A DNA stretch of 30,577 nt, from the NCBI GenBank assembly GCA_910592005.1, contig CAJVPP010000524.1:1-30577 (forward strand), given 5' to 3'. Of this stretch, positions 1 through 11,277 are shown piece after piece; the stretch's first letter is position 1, and each line of letters begins with the position of its first letter. This DNA is from Funneliformis mosseae (Eukaryota; Glomeromycota; Glomeromycetes; Glomerales; Glomeraceae). The notes under the pieces are model-generated. The model was not told the DNA's origin. It did not search any database and saw only the letters and a program-made list of their open reading frames with translations. The translations under genes and the position numbers were made by a program.

Positions 1-3
1 ATA

Positions 4-262
4 AATCTTTAATGGGTGTAAAAATTATGAATAAAGTTTTTTTAGAATTTTTTAACAGATGCAAAAATTATATATTTTTATAATTCTTTAACAAATATAA
101 AAATTATTTTATAATTCTTTATTACATATAAAATTATAGATAAAACTATATTTTTTAATTTTTTAATTAATGTAAAAATCAAATAAAATTTAAATTTTTA
201 TATATAATTTTTTAATAGATACAAAAATCACAGATAAAATATATTTTTTTTTTAATTTTTTA
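4..262. repeat. Degraded minisatellite, about 7 units of 30-50 bp
   Basis: Units begin near 4, 46, 82, 112, 156, 206 and 251. Each opens with a form of AATTYTTTAAY followed by a RATRYAAAAATYA-like core, then a T-rich spacer of variable length. Spacing is irregular (30-50 bp), so this is an old tandem array drifting by indels, and it may continue left beyond the window. There is no coding sign. Confidence 0.5.
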
Positions 263-1550
263 ATTAAATAATTTAAATTTTATTGATAAAATAAAAAAAT
301 TAAAAAATTTAAAAAAAAAAATAGAAATTAAAAAAAAATAATATTTTTTAAATTTTTTTTTTCTTACATTTATTCATTTTTACAATATTTTTTTTTAATA
401 TAAATTAATTAAAATAAATATAAAAAATGAGTTTTATAAATATTTGTAAAAAAAAAAAAAAAAAAATAGATAAATTTCTTATTTTTTTATTTTTATTACT
501 TAAATCTTCATTTTTTTTTAATAATATAAAGTTAATATAAAACTTATTATTTATACAGTAAATTAATAAGAATTTTAGATTTACCTAAATTTTTATTATA
601 AAATAAATTAAATTTTATAGTAAGGTTCAAAGTAATACTAAAGATAATGCTAGTACTAGTTTTATTAACTTTATTATTAATACTAGTAAATATTTGTTGT
701 TTACATCAATAGTTGATTACACTTCAGATATCAATACTGTATATTAATAATTAATGATTTTAAACATAATTGTTTTACTATGAAAATATAATTTCTTATA
801 ACTTATATAACATTATACAAATATCTTAAAAGAGAAACTTGTATAACTAATTTTGAGACTCAAACTCAAATTTTACTGAAAAACAAATTGCCTTTTGGGT
901 TTATATAATGTTTTACAATTTTGTGATTAATTTATGTAGGGTAATTTAAATGTGATATCTCATAACTGTCAATATTTTTAAATATATAGATTAGCTTTAC
1001 ATTTATTTCTTTTAATTTTAATATCAATTAAAATTAAGAATTTTTATTATTATGTATTAAAAATAAAATTTTAAAAACTCTATTAAATTATAGATTAGAT
1101 CATTATCTTTCATACAACAGAGTCTTTTTTTTGTTAAACAAATTATAATATTAGATATATAAAATTAAAATTAAATTTTTTATTAAATATAATATTAATT
1201 TGACTATTATAAAGTTGGCTAAATTATAGAAATCACTTAATTTAGATCAAAAAATCTATATAGAATCATCACCTTTTTAATTTTTAATATGAAAATATTC
1301 TTAAAATAAAACAATTATTATGTTAGATATATTTTTTAATTTTTTTACTATATATTGATTTAAAATTCATTTAGTAGTAAATTTAGATTATTTATATTTT
1401 AGAAATAATTAAATAAGCATAATAAATAATGTAAATTACATAATTATAAACTAATAAAATTTATTTCATATAATTATATTATAAGCTAAAAATTTAATTA
1501 CAAAATAAAAAAGTAGTAGTTTAGATTGTTTATACTATAAAAATATAATA
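263..1550. other. AT-rich non-coding stretch without a recognisable gene
   Basis: The stretch has long A and T runs (for example 449-466) and dense stops in all frames. One short plus-strand piece (about 625-747, ending in TAA) has a mixed amino-acid composition (contains NASTSF and IVDYTSDINTVY) and could be a scrap of an old gene, but it has no ATG and no family I recognise. Another mixed piece near 838-900 (contains FETQTQILLKNKLPFGFI) is equally orphaned. Confidence 0.4.
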
Positions 1551-1552
1551 TA

Positions 1553-1722
1553 CAATTAACTCTTGATATAGTGAATTTTTGATAAAACAAATTTTTAAAT
1601 AAATATAATAAAATCCTCTTATTATAGCGAATTGGCCAATCAAATCTTTTAAAACCTTTACTATAACCTTATAGTGAAGTTAAGGTCTAAGATATAGAGT
1701 TTGTTATAACAAGAGTTGACTA
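1553..1722 (+). mobile_element. 170-bp MITE with pogo/mariner-like ends, copy 1
   Basis: The element is bounded by TA at 1551-1552 and 1723-1724. Its ends are imperfect inverted repeats: the left reads CAATTAACTCTTGATATAG and the right, reverse-complemented, reads TAGTCAACTCTTGTTATAAC. A second copy lies in opposite orientation at 15184-15354 and aligns along its whole length, which defines the boundaries. The TA target site and a CAGT(C/T)AACTCTTGTTATAAC-type terminus fit non-autonomous elements mobilised by a pogo/Tc1-mariner transposase (known for the family). No ORF is present, so it would depend on a transposase elsewhere. Confidence 0.72.
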
Positions 1723-1795
1723 TACTATTATTAAATTTCTTTTATCAAAATGATTTCAATAAATCTAAAATTGTTAAAATCTAATTACTAGTTAA

Positions 1796-2156
1796 CTTAA
1801 AGATAATGTTATAACTAGTTATAATTAATAATAAATAAGTATTACAGGATTATAATTAAGATTGTTGGATAAACCTAGAGGTTTTACAAGTTGTCTAAAT
1901 AGAAAAAGGTAAAATTTAGTGAAATTCTAAAAAAAATAAAACTATATCAAAGCTTAAAAATGCAAAACTATATCAAAACTTTAGTAAAAATTTAGCAAAA
2001 TTATAGTTTAAATATTTTACCAAATCTAAATGAGTTTAGATAAGCAACTTTAGTTGTAACTTATTATGACATTAATAAAAATTGAGTTACAACTAGTTGC
2101 AATTGGTAATAAATAAGCATTATATAGTTGTAACTAGTTATAGTATTATCTTTAAA
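1796..2156. mobile_element. 361-bp MITE with 29-bp inverted repeats and TTAA target site
   Basis: TTAA sits immediately outside both ends (1792-1795 and 2157-2160). The inverted repeats are 1796-1824 and 2128-2156. They differ at four of 29 positions and every difference is a transition. The core reads AAAGATAAT, two variable bases, then TATAACTAGTTA. Inside, 1814-1855 and 2092-2133 are direct repeats of each other sharing an AATAAATAAG core, so the element is partly built from duplicated ends. TTAA target sites are characteristic of piggyBac-type transposases; that assignment is inference because no transposase is present. Confidence 0.6.
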
Positions 2157-2384
2157 TTAACTTAAAATCAGAGTATATAAATAACAAATTTTGAAAAACC
2201 TTTATAATACATAATTTTAACAAAAATTTACATATAAACATTATACAAATTTAATCTAAATTATATGATAAATAGAAAAACTCTTTTTTATTAGATTTTA
2301 TCTATGAATTTTTATGTATAAAATGTGTATATTTAAAGAATAACTATAGCTTAGTTTATAAGCAAAAAATAAAACTTCACTTTT

Positions 2385-2541
2385 TATACTTTTTTTCTCT
2401 TTATTTCTCATACCCTTATCTAAAAAATATTTCATTATTAGTCTAAATAATAATATTTTTTTGTTAAAATATTTTTTTCATCACTTCTCTTAAATATTTT
2501 TCTTGTTGTTTTCTTTTTTCTTTTTTTGCTTATAAAAAATG
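2385..2541 (+). promoter_or_regulatory. Pyrimidine-rich tract ahead of a 22-codon ORF, promoter-like
   Basis: The plus strand from about 2385 to 2528 is strongly T/C-biased, with CTCTTT, CTTCTC and TTGTTGTTTTC blocks, and leads into AAAAAATG (ATG at 2539-2541). Fungal promoters and 5' leaders often look like this. The ORF that follows (begins MSIKDFNLNF) ends after about 22 codons, so if this was a promoter its gene is lost. Chance composition is a serious alternative. Confidence 0.2.
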
Positions 2542-4155
2542 AGTATTAAAGATTTTAATTTGAATTTTTCATTTATAATTTATTACTTTTGTAATTATAA
2601 ATCTTGTTAATAAAATTTGTAGTAATATCATATCATTATAAGTTAAAAAAAATAATCTAAGTTATATAAAAGATTTTAAAATTTTATTTCAGTTCTTATT
2701 AAAAAATATAACAGTAATAATATATTTTATAACTGATTTTCAGATATTTAAATCTCAATATAGTTATATTAAAATAATAGTAATGTAATTATCTTCAAAT
2801 TTGAATTAAGTAAATAGACTATTCAATTATTATGTAATTTCTCATAAGTTATTTAACTTCTTTTTGTACTTTATTAAATTCAATTACTATTAATATAAAT
2901 TTATATATTTAATAAAATTCAAAATTATTAATGTTTTTTCAAAAAAAATGAGACATAGAATAAAAGTTTATTATTAATTAATAATTTAGACATAATTTCA
3001 CTAATTTAGTTAAATATCTTAAAATGAAGGAAAGAGATTAAAACAATTATATTTAAGTTTAAATAAAAAAATATAAATTTGCTTATTTTTTTATATAAAT
3101 TTAAACTTTTAATTAAGTATATTAAAGATTTTTTTAATTAAGTTCTTTAGAATTTATTTATATAGATTTTTAATTCTGATATAGTATTTTAAAGGAAATA
3201 ATTTATGATTTTATGCATATTTTTTATGTATAAAATTTCTGTAAACATTTTATGAAAAATTTGTAAAATATTTCACAAATAATATTTTGAAATTATATAC
3301 TTCAAATTATAATAATATAATTAATAAATTAAATATTATACTAATTTGCTAACTAATACAAATAATATATAAATTAAATTAAAAATTTTATGTTAAAAAA
3401 AAAAAAACTAAACATCAAATAAATTTCTTTAGAATTTGTTAAAATCTATTTCAATTAAAATAATTTGTCTAATTTGGTAATTTGAGAATATTAGCATTTT
3501 TAATAAAATAATTTAAAATGCAAAATTAATAATTTACAAAATTATCATATTTGTTAATATTTCTTTAATAGTAACTTTACTACTTTAAAATTTAAAACTT
3601 TTATTTTTTTCTATTTATATCTTTATTTTTCCCTTATTGTCAGCTATTTTTTTTATTATTTTAAAAATTACTAGATTATAACTTATAAATACATATTATT
3701 ATTTAAATAAAATAAATTTTAATATTTTAAAAATTATTCTCAGTTAAGTTTTACAAAATTAATTGCTAAAAATGAATTGACATATTTTATGATATTTTAT
3801 AATTATACTTAATTTCAATACTTTTAGGATTAAAAGAATATTACATATTATAAGAATATAAGTATAATATATAATAAAAAGTATTTTCTCTTTATATTCT
3901 TTGATATAATATGTTTAATTTTATAATTAACTATAATTACTAAAATATTTACAATATGTAACTTAAGTTTTCTTATTTGTTTTCTATTCTATAAACTTTA
4001 TAAAAGATATTATCTATTAATTTAATCTAAATACTGATTAATGAAGATAGTAAATATTACATATTAATTATTAGTTAATAAATCATTTTATTTGTTTCAA
4101 AATTTGATTTTAATCTAAAAATTAAGATAAAATTAGGATTTTTTTGTAATATTAT
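2542..4155. other. AT-rich non-coding stretch, nothing recognisable
   Basis: All frames are short and low in complexity. There are A runs (3394-3406) and scattered short inverted repeats of the kind expected by chance at this base composition. I see no motif, RNA gene or clear transposon end here. Confidence 0.5.
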
Positions 4156-4159
4156 TTAA

Positions 4160-4290
4160 GTTAGAGATTGGATCTGGGTTAGATATCTGAATCACTTACA
4201 GGTAGATTAGATATTCAGATTATAATTGTAAAATCTAGATAATTATAGATGAATAATCTATTGGTTAGTTTACCTATTAATTAATTTATA
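4160..4290 (+). mobile_element. 5' subterminal region of the split hAT element
   Basis: The segment contains repeated GGATCTGGGTTAGATATCTGAAT-like words (4169-4191, with related words GTAGATTAGATATTCAGATTA and AAATCTAGATAATTATAG after it). It reads like the CGGATATCCGAAT-rich subterminal DNA of hAT elements after CpG loss. Similar TTAGATC/GATTTAGAT words recur at 12596-12720 and 13340-13500 on the far side of the transposase. The exact terminus and the 8-bp target duplication expected of hAT elements could not be found, so the left limit is approximate. Confidence 0.4.
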
Positions 4291-4645
4291 ATTATATTTT
4301 AATCAGGTTTATTTATTTATTATATGTGAAATTTAATATGATAAATTTGATTTATTTAATAAATTTTTCACAAACTTCAAATTTGATATTTATTTTCTGT
4401 TTTATAATAAAATCAAATTATCTGACTTATTAATTTTGCTATTTAAATGTTATTTGAGATAATAATTTATTGTGTAATATATTTTAAATAAAATATCATT
4501 TTTATTATATTTTTTGCTTAATAAAACTAATTTTTTTTTTAAGAAATATGAATAGCAATAATAAATATACTTCTAATATTAATATATAATATAAACCTTT
4601 TTAATTATATAACTAAAAGAAAAATTATATAAGAGCTTATAAAAA

Positions 4646-5933
4646 ATGAAATATAAAAAATATTTGAGTAAATATTATCAATATTGATTCTAAAATTAAA
4701 AGATTAAGTTATGTTTAGAAATAGAAAAAAAAATTGAAAATAGATGTGATATTTATAAGGTACTGTATTTACATTTCTAAAAAGTGAAAAGGTTGAATAC
4801 AAGAAAAATTATAAGTATGATATTAAAACTGGTAATATAAAATACCCCTTTAATTAAAACATAAAATTTTTATCATTAAATGATCTTTAATTAAATCTAG
4901 ATGAAAATATCAAACAAATATTAATAAAATAACTAGAAAAATAACTTTATATTATGCATCTAAACAAATAGAATTTAAAAAGTTACAGTTAAATAGTTAG
5001 TTACTGATTCTTTGTCATTTAATATTGTATATAAAAAAAGATATAAAAAAATAATATAAAATTTGATCCTGCATTCATATTACTAAATAATAAAACATTA
5101 AAAAAGATATTATAATTATCTATCAAGAAGGTATTTTAGCACTTAAGAAGTTAATTTCTATTACTTATGAGACTGTATTTCTAATTACAAATTTATGAAT
5201 AGTATGTAACAATAATGAATATATTGATATAACTCTTCATTGATTTTTTTTAATTTTAAAATATATGATGTAATGTTAGCTATTAAAAAAATAAAATATC
5301 CACATATAGGTGAACGAATTAAAGGATATTTAAGTAAAAATATTTGGATTAACTGAAAAATAGTTTGTGTAATAACTGATAATAGATCAAATATAAAAAA
5401 AACTATTAGAATTTAAAATAGAATAGAATATCTTTCTTGTTTTACACATATATTTTAACTTACAATTATTCAAGCTTTAAAGGTAATTAAACTATATATT
5501 AAACAGTTTTAAAGGCTTGTCAAATTTTTAGATTCTTAAAACAAAGTTAACGCTTTAATCAAGTATAAATTGATTTAGCTTATATAATAAAATTAATGAT
5601 TTAATTGAAATAGAAATAAATAATAATGATTTAAAAATAGTTGAAAAAATAAAATTTAAGATTTTGTATAATATTAATGATATAAAATTCAATAGAACTC
5701 TACTTACTAATTTTAGAAAAAACTTTTAACTTTACGTCTAGTAATTGAATGGCTTATTATAATCTTACATTTATAAAATAAAAATAGATTCTTATAAATT
5801 AAAAGTTTTATACTTAAAGATCATAAATGATTATTATTAAATAAATTAGTAAATATACTCAAACTATTAAATAAATTAATATCTTATTTTAGTAGAATTC
5901 AATATATAACTCTTTTAGTTATTAATCTAAGTA
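4646..5933 (+). pseudogene. hAT transposase relic, N-terminal and central part (interrupted by Helitron)
   Basis: This is the first half of a cut-and-paste transposase that once bound its own ends and excised the element. ATG 4646 opens a BED-finger-like region now full of stops. Recognisable hAT blocks follow in order: VTDSLSFNIV (about 5000-5033), FDPAFILLNNKTLKK (from 5062), ITNL*IVC with ITLH* where most hATs have a TDLW and a HW (from 5184), PHIGERIK (5300), ITDNRSNIKK (the TDN block, about 5370), CFTHIF where CxAH is usual (about 5437), and ITLLVINLS ending at the Helitron junction. At least two frameshifts separate these blocks, and tryptophan codons have become TGA or TAG. The reading frame resumes at 11278, after the Helitron. 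Clearly non-functional. Confidence 0.85.
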
Positions 5934-5965
5934 CTAGGTAGGAAAACTGTTGGAATATCCAAAGT
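5934..5965 (-). terminator. Helitron 3' terminus: hairpin plus CTAG end
   Basis: The hairpin arms are TTGGA (5950-5954) and TCCAA (5958-5962) around an ATA loop. They extend by ACT/AGT (5946-5948 with 5963-5965) past one bulged G at 5949. On the minus strand the hairpin is followed by eight bases, then CTAG. This matches the Helitron CTRR end with an upstream hairpin that acts as the transposition terminator. Confidence 0.85.
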
Positions 5966-6318
5966 ATTAGCTGGCTTTTAAAAAAAAATATTTACTGTTA
6001 AATTTTAAATGTATAAAAAATATTACTTACTTTATTAGACTAATAATTATGTGATATTGTGTTATAATGATCTTTGACAAATAAATTATTCAAAAAACTT
6101 GATTGATTAAAAAAAATTTTTATCAAAAACTTCTCACATGTAAAAAAGTTTTTTTGTTTCTAAACTAAAAGTCAAGATTATCCATCGAGGAGATAAAAAT
6201 CCAATGTACAAAATTGATCATAAACTTGTATTTTTATTATAATTATAAATAAAGCATATACTAAATGTTATTTTATTTAATTACTAAATCTTTATATATC
6301 ATATCTAAATAAAAAATT

Positions 6319-9300
6319 TCATTCAGATCCAACTTGAGTAATCATAGAGATTAAATATCTCTCTTCAACCTTTCTCTCTTGTAATTTCTTACAATTTTTG
6401 ATATATTGGAGTCTTTCAAATAAAAATGGTCTAAAAAGGATATTTTTAAGAGCATAAACCTGTGAAATCACTATGAATAAAAGACTGGCAGCATACTCAT
6501 TTTTTCTAAGATCAATCCCTGATTTTTATATACTATGATGATCTACATTAGGCAAATAAAGACTTGCAAGTATGAGCAACTTCCTTTTTTTTCCTTTTAG
6601 CTATATCTAATCAGTGAAATTGGAATAAAATGTTTACCTTCTGAAATTATAATAGTTAGGTTAAAATAATCATCAAATTCTATTAGGACAGCAATAGAAA
6701 GTGAAAAAGAAAATTAGTTTTCTTCAAATACAATTTCTCAAACAGTATTTACTAAACTATTAACCAATTCAGCTTTTATTCATAAATTAGCTCTAAGCAT
6801 AACTTTTACATCCTTTGCAATAATAATTGAAACTTAAGTCCCTTTACAATGTCTGAATCAACCTTATGTACTTCACCACCACCTGTATAAATGGCATTTA
6901 TTCTAGCAATAAGGCAGTTTAATGATTTGAGTTTATTAATATTAAATTCAGTAACATCAGACTTCTGAGACAAGACACATGTGGTATTTGAGAATTTTGT
7001 AGGTAATGCAGTTAGTATATCAGCAAATCAAATGGCAAGTATTTTTCAATCATCTATTGTAGATTCACCATCACACAACTGCAATAATATAGATCTAAAA
7101 TTACACTGATCATCAGAATCTTCTAACTGACGTTAAATAATATCAAGCTTATAGACCTCCCAAAATTGACTATATACTGTAATACTATTATTTGATAATG
7201 GGTCATGTCAAGAAATTTGTAAATATATGGGTTCATCTAATACTGGTGGAAACTGCCTAAAATCACTAACTAGGATAACTGAATAGCTACAAAAGACTTG
7301 ATTTTGTCACTCAGGAAAGGCTGACGCAATCACATATTGATTAAGGTAAGCATATGATATCTCACCATACTTTTTTTATCAATAATTAAATATTCTATAC
7401 CTTCTAATTTTTTCTATAGTTTTTTCAAGCGTTCATCATTTAAATCAAGATTATTGCAAGATATTGGAATGAACAGTACAAAATGAATTGTTATGTTATA
7501 AATATTGAATGCTACAACTTCAGTTAGTATGAGAATAAGAACAGGTGATTATGTGTTGATATTATTGTTTTTTGCAATTTTTCAGAGATGGTCTTAAATC
7601 ATATTAATTAAATATGATTTGTTCATCTCTGCAGTACCCATCACAACAAGCCTGAGAAGTTCAATGTAAATAGAATTTGTGATTAAGGTACTATAGTAAA
7701 ATTCGATTTACTTAAATATTCTCATCTGGTTAACATTTATTGTTAGGCAATTTACAGCATGATTAATAGCATTCTCATTATCAATAATATCTAATTCGTA
7801 AGCTTGCTATATAAAATTAGTTGTATCTACAAGATTGAGATTAGAGCAATGTCACCTAATATCACCAACCCAGTCATAGTTTTGATTAATTTCTCGTAAA
7901 TCCAATCCTAAAGAATTATCCATAATGACATCTGGTCTCATTTCTGATAAGATAATTCAATTAGATCATATTTGTTCTTCATCTTCTGATTCTTCGTATT
8001 CATCAGTTTCTTCATCATCTAACTCATTCTTTAAGTTATTTACAGGAGAACAAAGTTAATTGATTAAAATCACGATAGCAAACATAGAGAAGAACTTTAC
8101 TTGACAAAATTTTTTCCATTGAGATCTATTAATCTGAAGTAAAAGTCTTAGCCAAATGCGCATAATATTTTCTTTTTTTTTGTTATTTTAATTGACTTCT
8201 CCAAAAGTTATATTTTAGGTGAAATTGAAAGAGCAAAACATTTTCAAGTTCAGTGAGTCAATTTCAGTACTTTTGTAAAGGTGATTGTACTATTCGTTCT
8301 ATTTTGTTATCAGCTAAAAAACTTTCTTCATTATCATTTTCTATTTCACAAAACTATCAATGAGTTTATTTATTAAAGTTCAAAATAACAAACTGATGAC
8401 TGGAATGATATAATGGAATATTGAGAAGCAGATGACACATTTCTTGAGCAGAAATATCATGCTTACTAATTGTATGAAGCAATAGACTTTGAAAGATAGC
8501 TAGAAATATAACATTAGAAGTGCTATCATTAAGGATCTTGTTCAATATTTCTGAGAAAGTTGCAGATATAGTTCTGATTTACTTATGTATTTAGATACGT
8601 ATTGTAGGGCAGTCTTCATATTTAAAATCAGTTTTAAATCAATATTTGCATGCTAATCTTAAAGCTGTAATCGATCATGTGAATTGATATACAGATTATT
8701 TCTCATTATTATTAGCTCAGGTTGTCCATTTTTATCATGTAAATATGTATCTTCAGTTATTTCTTTCAGATAACCAAATCTGCAAATCTGTTGACCTGCA
8801 CGATCTACACAAAAGCAATAGAAAGAATTATATCTGGTATAATGTTATAGTTTGTTAATTAATTCAATGTAATCTTGTAGATTGTCATATATTTCTTTAG
8901 AACGTTTCTGACAGGGTTGGTAATCAGTACAGGTTCATTAAGACCAAGATTAATTATGGTAACTAATAAATCTAGATACTGTATTATGTTACTCACCATA
9001 TCTTCATCCTCTTTTATTTTTTTTCAATCAATTATTGATGCATCATTTCTTTTCCCAATACTATATATATGAGTACTTCCACGATGTTATCATTCGAACT
9101 TGTACCACCAATCTTCAAGGTTCTATTTCAGAATCAACACCTTTTCCAGAAATAATTTAAAATATTTCTTGAAAAACTACGTAGCAATGTGAGAATTATC
9201 AATCAAGTCCTGGCATCTGTATCTATTAGATTCCTGTTTTGTCAAAGAATTATCTCTATGTGACATAAGTTTGTGTAGGTCTAATCAATGTAAGTCAGCA

Positions 9301-10743
9301 GTACTGAAAGTAAAAAATATCATACCCTGTGATCCTAACTGTTTAATCATATCAGTCAGCTTAAATCGTTACCTGATCTAAAACTAACGTATTTCTCATA
9401 AGGTTTTACCAAATCGCACGATTCTGTCTACTATACAATTATCCTTTTCAACTATCTCCTTTACTTCTTCGATGGTATACTGATTTCTATCTAAAACTTG
9501 CTTTACATATACCTTCCCTTCTTGCAATGCTCGCTATTACATTTGTGAATTTAACGCAAAATACCACCAATGAGGATGATAAACAAATCTTCTATCATTA
9601 TATTTAAGCAAATGTAAAAAATATTTAGCAGGTTTAATATCTCTAATATAGTCTGAATGAAGATCAGCATTTTCAGTCAAATATAAAGTCAGAAAGATGT
9701 ATGCAATATATCTAGGAGTTTAAAATTTGTTAATTAGATTCTCATCTATGTTCAGCTATATAATGGAGATTCATTTTCTTGAATTCTATTGAGAGTATTA
9801 GCAATAGCATGTTCTTTATTAGGAGATAGAAGAGAAGCGGAAATAAAGTTGCTATTAATCATTTCTTTAGAATTATCATCATCATTATTAAAGCATTCTT
9901 CTACATTTTCAATTTGTGAAAGCTGATTATCTATCAGGCCATTTTCAGGTAAGGATAGTAATACTTCTTCATCAACAATAATATTGGCATAATAACAATT
10001 ATTTTATTTAACCAATAAAGTATACAAGTGATCTTACTACGTCAAACATTAAATTTTGAAATGTAGAATTATTTGTAGTTTGATGACGCATAACAAAAAC
10101 ATTAAGTAATAACAGATTCTAGGGGAGTTACTTTGCAAACTCTAGTACATTTTGTGAAAAGTTGATAATATTACCACAATATGCATACTGACCATCACAA
10201 AGACTATATATCAAAACAATAGGAAAGACTTGCATGATCAGCATTTCCTCTATTTTAATAAGGTCTCATAGGTTAACTGTAACTTCACCTAGATCTATAT
10301 TATTACCTCCAGAAAACTTTTTATGGGATTTTTGTCAATGTAGCAGTAGTGATATTCTCATCATATAAGTTTAATAGATAGAAAGCATTCATTATACACA
10401 GGCAAGTATTATTCCTAAATTATTAATATTAATGCAAAAGTTATATAGGAGGTTTTGATCAGATTCAGAAAGATGAAATTCGTCAGTATCTTAAGTTCAT
10501 ATCTGAGTTTTATCATATCTATTAAGACACTTATCAGTACTTTTTAAAACACAGGTTTCTTTTTTTACAATATCATTTACAATTTTTTCTTAGTCATATT
10601 TTATACTATTCTGGGATTTCAACTGCTCTTTTCACATATTTATTATCTCTATTATAAATATGACGAGTTTCATATTTATCAAAATTCTCATTCACTCTAT
10701 TTTATTATTTTTGTAATATATCATGAATTGGTTGATTTTCCAT
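6319..10743 (-). pseudogene. Helitron Rep-helicase (HUH endonuclease plus PIF1-type helicase), inactivated
   Basis: The ATG at 10743 starts MENQPIHDILQK and the last codon (TGA, 6321-6319) follows ITQVGSE. Visible in order: the Rep segment with FFTFSTADLH (about 9290-9335); the HUH motif at 9063-9071, now HIY, so the second histidine is lost; the catalytic tyrosine block QYVSKYISK (about 8604-8578), with both tyrosines kept; an acidic stretch (about 7965-8025); PIF1 Walker A at about 7612-7644, reading GTAEMNKS where GTAGTGKS is expected; Walker B LIIDKKS near 7380, with DE changed to DK; then SPVL, GSFRQFPPVLD and a helicase tail. Most blocks lie in one frame, with a shifted segment around the HUH region. 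Many stops replace Trp, Arg or Gln. The protein would have started rolling-circle transposition by nicking the element end and unwinding it. It cannot now work. Confidence 0.92.
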
Positions 10744-11277
10744 TTGCATTTATAGTTTTCAGAAGCGATTAATATTAATTAAAACAATAAAGAAATTTGT
10801 AACAATTAAGCAATCAAAAGGAAATTTATTTAACTTTATTATGTATTATGAGAAAAGTTTATACTTTAAATTTAAACAATAAATTTTTTATTTTATGACC
10901 AGAAAAGTAATTTCATTTATATCTTTTTTTTTAATTGACTTTTTATTGTGAAATAATTTAATTAAATCACTAAAGATTAATAATTTGTTCTTTTAATTGT
11001 CCTAATAATTATTATCAATTAAAAATATTACAATAATTATAAATTATTAAAACTTTTAAGAAATTATTAAATATCAATATGCGTATATATTTCAAATTAT
11101 TATCAATTAAAATTTAACAAATACAATGTGCGTATTCCAAATTTTATTTTTAAAAAAATGTTTACTTCAATATGTCACATAAGATCAAGTAATTTAATTG
11201 GTAATACACACATGTAGATAGATATTGCATGCATAATATGAGATCTAACTTAAAGTATTCTACGCTTACGTTTCAGA
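10744..11277 (-). promoter_or_regulatory. Helitron 5' end and leader
   Basis: This is the non-coding stretch between the Helitron TC terminus and the Rep-helicase ATG. It is much more AT-rich than the ORF. The terminal 20 bases still hold two CpGs (TACGCTTACG at 11261-11270). Promoter elements for the transposase should lie here, but no clear TATA/CT architecture can be picked out. Confidence 0.5.

Larger units (their letters stand above)
5934..11277 (-). mobile_element. Complete 5344-bp Helitron inserted in the hAT transposase gene
   Basis: This is a rolling-circle DNA transposon on the minus strand with both termini visible. The 5' end is TC (minus strand, at 11277-11276), preceded by host A. 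The 3' end is CTAG (5937 back to 5934), followed by host T, with a hairpin eight bases inside it. Insertion between A and T without target duplication is the known Helitron rule. The flanks 5933 and 11278 rejoin the host hAT frame exactly. The interior encodes one Rep-helicase relic (6319-10743). The G+C content is visibly higher than in the surrounding DNA, consistent with a more recent arrival. Confidence 0.92.

Noticed and set aside
6319..10743. Functional PIF1 helicase gene of the host
   Set aside because: It carries an N-terminal Rep region and Helitron termini, and its Walker A and B motifs and frames are broken.
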